A stretch of 64,000 bases of DNA from Tindallia californiensis (GTDB taxonomy: Bacteria > Bacillota > Clostridia > Peptostreptococcales > Tindalliaceae). Location: assembly GCF_900107405.1 (NCBI RefSeq), contig NZ_FNPV01000004.1, positions 162,166 through 226,165 on the forward strand, written 5' to 3'. Positions 61,617-64,000 of this stretch are shown piece by piece. Within the stretch, counting starts at the first letter, position 1; each line of letters opens with the position of its first letter. The notes beneath the pieces are model-generated. The model had not been told where the DNA came from. It did not search any database and was given only the letters and a program-made list of their open reading frames with translations. Position numbers and translations under genes: made by a program.

Positions 61617-62177
61617 ATGAAAATGGAAGAAATTATTACTATTTTTCAAGAATCGAACGCATTGTTGGAAGGTCATTTTTTACTGACTTCAGGAAAACAC
61701 AGCAATCGATATATTCAGTGCGCTCAAGTGCTTAAAGAGCCAAAGGCTACTGAGAAGCTGGTGGCTCATCTGGCAAAGCAGCTGGAAGGTAAATATGATT
61801 TAGTTGTTGGTCCAGCCATGGGAGGTGTCATTATTGCTTATGAAATGGGAAGACAATTAGGGATTCCGGCACTTTTTACAGAAAGAGAAAAAGGAGAAAT
61901 GACCTTAAGGAGAAACTTTGAAATAGCGCCAGAATCTCGTGTGCTGGTGGTAGAAGATGTGATTACTACAGGAGGTTCTGTACAGGAGGTAGTAGATTTG
62001 GTTAAAAAAGCGGGAGGAATTATTGCTGATGTTGCTGTTTTAGTAGATCGAAGTGGTGGAAATCACGTCTTGGAAACTCCACCGGTTTCGTTAATTACGC
62101 TGGAAGTGGAAACGTATCCATCTGATGATTGTCCTCTCTGCAAAGAAAGTCAACCGGTTAAGCCGGGAAGTCGCTAA
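61617..62177 (+). CDS. pyrE: Orotate phosphoribosyltransferase
   Basis: 186 residues; attaches PRPP to orotate. Visible are LTSGKHSNRYIQC, AMGGVIIAYEMG, TEREKGEMTLRR and the PRPP loop VLVVEDVITTGGSV. The C-terminal CPLCKESQPV tail carries two Cys, seen in some Clostridia. ATG follows GGAGGG. Ends the pyr operon; pyrB, C, K and D must be elsewhere. Confidence 0.95.
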   Translation: MKMEEIITIFQESNALLEGHFLLTSGKHSNRYIQCAQVLKEPKATEKLVAHLAKQLEGKYDLVVGPAMGGVIIAYEMGRQLGIPALFTEREKGEMTLRRNFEIAPESRVLVVEDVITTGGSVQEVVDLVKKAGGIIADVAVLVDRSGGNHVLETPPVSLITLEVETYPSDDCPLCKESQPVKPGSR

Positions 62178-62207
62178 ATGAAACGATGATATAATTTCAT
62201 AATGAAA

Positions 62208-62262
62208 ATAAAAGGAGTTGTTGATATGTGTTTTCTCACATTTAATCAGTAGCTCCTTTTAT
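62208..62262 (+). other. Long hairpin after pyrE with an enclosed tiny reading frame
   Basis: ATAAAAGGAG (62208-62217) is the exact reverse complement of CTCCTTTTAT (62253-62262). Between them ATGTG/CACAT pair again. The left arm holds a ribosome-site-like AAAGGAG, followed by an 8-codon ATG frame ending in TAG. It may be an intrinsic terminator-like structure or a small regulatory element; coincidence is possible. Confidence 0.35.
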
Positions 62263-62376
62263 GTGAGTGATTCTTTAGTGACGAATAAGAGTTGAAATTA
62301 AGGGTATCAACCATTGTGAAGATTAGTTTTCAAACAGGATGGTAGCTAAGAATCCTGGTTATGAGGGGGGATTTTT

Positions 62377-63216
62377 ATGGAGTGGCTTCGAGAAATACGT
62401 GAATCAAGGCGTGCTAAAGAAATAAAAATGCTATTGAGAAGAATAAAAGAAAATGAAGTGACAGCTTTGGCGGCACAATCTACTTATTATTTGATCTTAT
62501 CTTTTTTTCCATTTCTTATCTTTTTGGTGACTGTAATTAGTTATACACCCCTACTGGACGAAGAAGTGATTTTACAGCTGCGACCCTTTATGCCGGAGGA
62601 AGCTTTTGAAATGGTTCTTTCAAATGTGGAAGACATGTTAAACGCAAGAAGAGGAACACTTATGTCGACAGGAATGATAACTACTTTATTTATTGCATCC
62701 AACGGTGTTGCAGCGATGATCAAAGGTGTGAATAAAGCTTATCGCTCAGCGGAGAACAGACCCTTTTGGAAAATTAGAAGTTTGGCAGTGCTATTTACCA
62801 TTGCCTTATCTTTATTGATAGTAATTTCTTTGATGACGCTCGTTTTTGGAGAAGTAATTGGCAACTATGTATTTGAGTGGATAGGAATATCAGAATTCTT
62901 TAAGGACGTATGGCAAGTTTCCAGAACGGCCTTAACGCTGGTTGTCATGGTGTTTGTGTTTTCTTCCTTTTACAAATTCAGTCCTAATGTAACGATCAAA
63001 ATTAAGGAAACCTTGCCGGGCGCTGTTTTTACAACTGTATGTTGGGTACTATTTTCCTTTGGTTTTGCCTATTATGTTAATCACTTCGGTCGATATACCG
63101 TTACTTATGGGAGTATTGGTGCCATTATTATTTTATTAACCTGGCTCTATTTAAGCAGTATCGTTGCGTTGATAGGAGCAGAAATAAATGGATGGTATCA
63201 TGAAACGAAATTTTGA
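62377..63216 (+). CDS. YihY/BrkB-family inner membrane protein
   Basis: 279 residues with six membrane helices. Family hallmarks are the amphipathic start ending AAQSTYYLILSFFPFLIFL, a loop with GVAAMIKGVNKAYR, and YGSIGAIIILLTWLYLSSIVALIGAEIN near the end. Earlier annotation as ribonuclease BN is not supported for this family; the function is unknown, with membrane or transport roles suggested. ATG follows GAGGGGGG. Confidence 0.9.
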   Translation: MEWLREIRESRRAKEIKMLLRRIKENEVTALAAQSTYYLILSFFPFLIFLVTVISYTPLLDEEVILQLRPFMPEEAFEMVLSNVEDMLNARRGTLMSTGMITTLFIASNGVAAMIKGVNKAYRSAENRPFWKIRSLAVLFTIALSLLIVISLMTLVFGEVIGNYVFEWIGISEFFKDVWQVSRTALTLVVMVFVFSSFYKFSPNVTIKIKETLPGAVFTTVCWVLFSFGFAYYVNHFGRYTVTYGSIGAIIILLTWLYLSSIVALIGAEINGWYHETKF

Positions 63217-63361
63217 CAATATGACGATATGATGAGTCGTTTGATTAAAAAAAGAAAATAAATGAAGGATTTTTTTAAGAAATGTAGAATGATTAAAGGA
63301 ATAACGGTATAATGAATTGATACGGAGTATTGAATATCATTCATAGACGGGAGAGTTAGAT

Positions 63362-64000
63362 ATGATTCCCTATTACATGGCAGTAATCATTGTATCACTG
63401 CTCTATTTTGTTGTTATTTGGTTGAGGCGGAAAAAAATGACAAAAGAGAGTGCTGGTATGTTTCAAAAATGGATCTTGACCAGTTTTATATTAGCAATAC
63501 TGGTTCCGGTCATGATTCAATATTTTATGCCTTTAACGATTTTGGTGATGATGGGATTGCTTGCGTTGGTCATTGGCTCTCAGCTACCAATGTCATCCAT
63601 CCTTGAACCTGCTAATGAGAGCATGCAAAGGAACATGAGTGATGGCTATGAAAAAGTAGGAACATCGGAGAAACAAGAGGATGATGTAAAGGTTCTATGC
63701 CAAGAAAAAGAAAAGTCATTTTCCTGTGATCTTGGTGAGAATGAAATGATGTACATAGATAATGAGTCGGATACAGGAGAAGAATTAAAATCAGCTCTTA
63801 GTGCTTCTGAAGAACCTGAAATAGAACAGGAACCAGAGCCGGAAATAGAAATAGAGCCGATCCCAGAAGAAATGGAAACGGAGTTGGAAGAAGAGGAAGA
63901 AGTATCGGAAGAAATAAAAGAAGAAACAAGTGAAGAGGAAGCTGTGGAAGAACTAATAGAAGAATTGGAGACAGAGGAAGAGCCGGATACAGTGGAATCA
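63362..64000 (+). CDS. Acidic-tailed two-helix membrane protein, partial (runs off the window)
   Basis: Open from ATG at 63362 (GGGAG upstream) to the window end, 213 codons, without a stop. Two or three membrane segments lie at about 2-19, 31-47 and 51-66, followed by a long cytoplasmic tail that becomes strikingly rich in Glu and Pro (repeats like EPEPEIEIE). Not recognised; it may be a scaffold-like or envelope protein, and the missing C-terminal part may carry the named domain. Confidence 0.75.
   Translation, partial: MIPYYMAVIIVSLLYFVVIWLRRKKMTKESAGMFQKWILTSFILAILVPVMIQYFMPLTILVMMGLLALVIGSQLPMSSILEPANESMQRNMSDGYEKVGTSEKQEDDVKVLCQEKEKSFSCDLGENEMMYIDNESDTGEELKSALSASEEPEIEQEPEPEIEIEPIPEEMETELEEEEEVSEEIKEETSEEEAVEELIEELETEEEPDTVES

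Noticed and set aside
63800..64000. Repeat array or CRISPR-like structure at the end
   Set aside because: The repetition is GAA/GAG-rich coding DNA for a Glu-rich tail, with no regular repeat-spacer pattern.

Overview
This window looks like a chromosome segment of a low-GC, Gram-positive, strictly anaerobic member of the Clostridia. The signs are strong AGGAGG-type ribosome sites, many UUG/GUG starts, a HisZ plus short HisG pair, a UGA-encoded selenoprotein, siroheme-dependent heme genes and a PyrR attenuator. Similarity to Alkaliphilus/Tindallia-type alkaliphilic amino-acid fermenters is an inference, not a proof. I support 59 coding sequences; no gap between genes exceeds about 240 bases. 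I saw no tRNA, rRNA, CRISPR array or complete insertion sequence.

Layout. 1-9.1 kb: a catabolic and uptake module on the + strand (class III aminotransferase, beta-keto acid cleavage enzyme, TAXI receptor, DUF1850 protein, fused TRAP permease, nitronate monooxygenase, D-serine ammonia-lyase). 9.1-14.6 kb: mostly minus-strand single genes (ilvE, ung, a chemoreceptor, sfsA on +, cysK with a likely CymR/Rrf2-type operator). 14.9-18.8 kb: galU and a glycosyltransferase/GtrB/GtrA envelope-glycan set. 18.9-26.7 kb: a his operon hisZGDCBHAF-IE with a clear sigma-A promoter. 26.8-35 kb: membrane-anchored coiled-coil protein, Sapep dipeptidase, cardiolipin synthase, PAS-GGDEF-EAL protein, proC, hemolysin III, acetamidase. 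35-39.3 kb: a divergent type IIA topoisomerase pair.

39.4-46.9 kb is a two-armed tetrapyrrole locus. The minus arm encodes the siroheme-to-heme route (ahbC, ahbD, ahbA, ahbB, all overlapping). The plus arm encodes uroporphyrinogen and siroheme-precursor synthesis (a SirC-HemC fusion ORF, a CobA-HemD fusion, hemB). The two arms together would take 5-aminolevulinate to heme b by way of siroheme; glutamyl-tRNA reductase and hemL are not here. The SirC-HemC ORF has an ideal internal ribosome site and GTG exactly where a free-standing HemC would begin, so it may make both a fusion and a separate HemC.

46.9-64 kb: a TetR regulator; an M20 peptidase; a lipoprotein MsrA whose catalytic residue is an in-frame UGA (selenocysteine), preceded by a 24-bp palindrome over a -10 box; a YgiQ radical SAM protein; a DUF1538 transporter coupled to a tandem-PII protein; RibD-like reductase; nitrilase; speD; motAB; a small FMN-binding lipoprotein; a ThiF-like E1 enzyme; pyrRFE behind a PyrR attenuator; a YihY-type membrane protein; and the start of an acidic membrane protein cut by the window edge.
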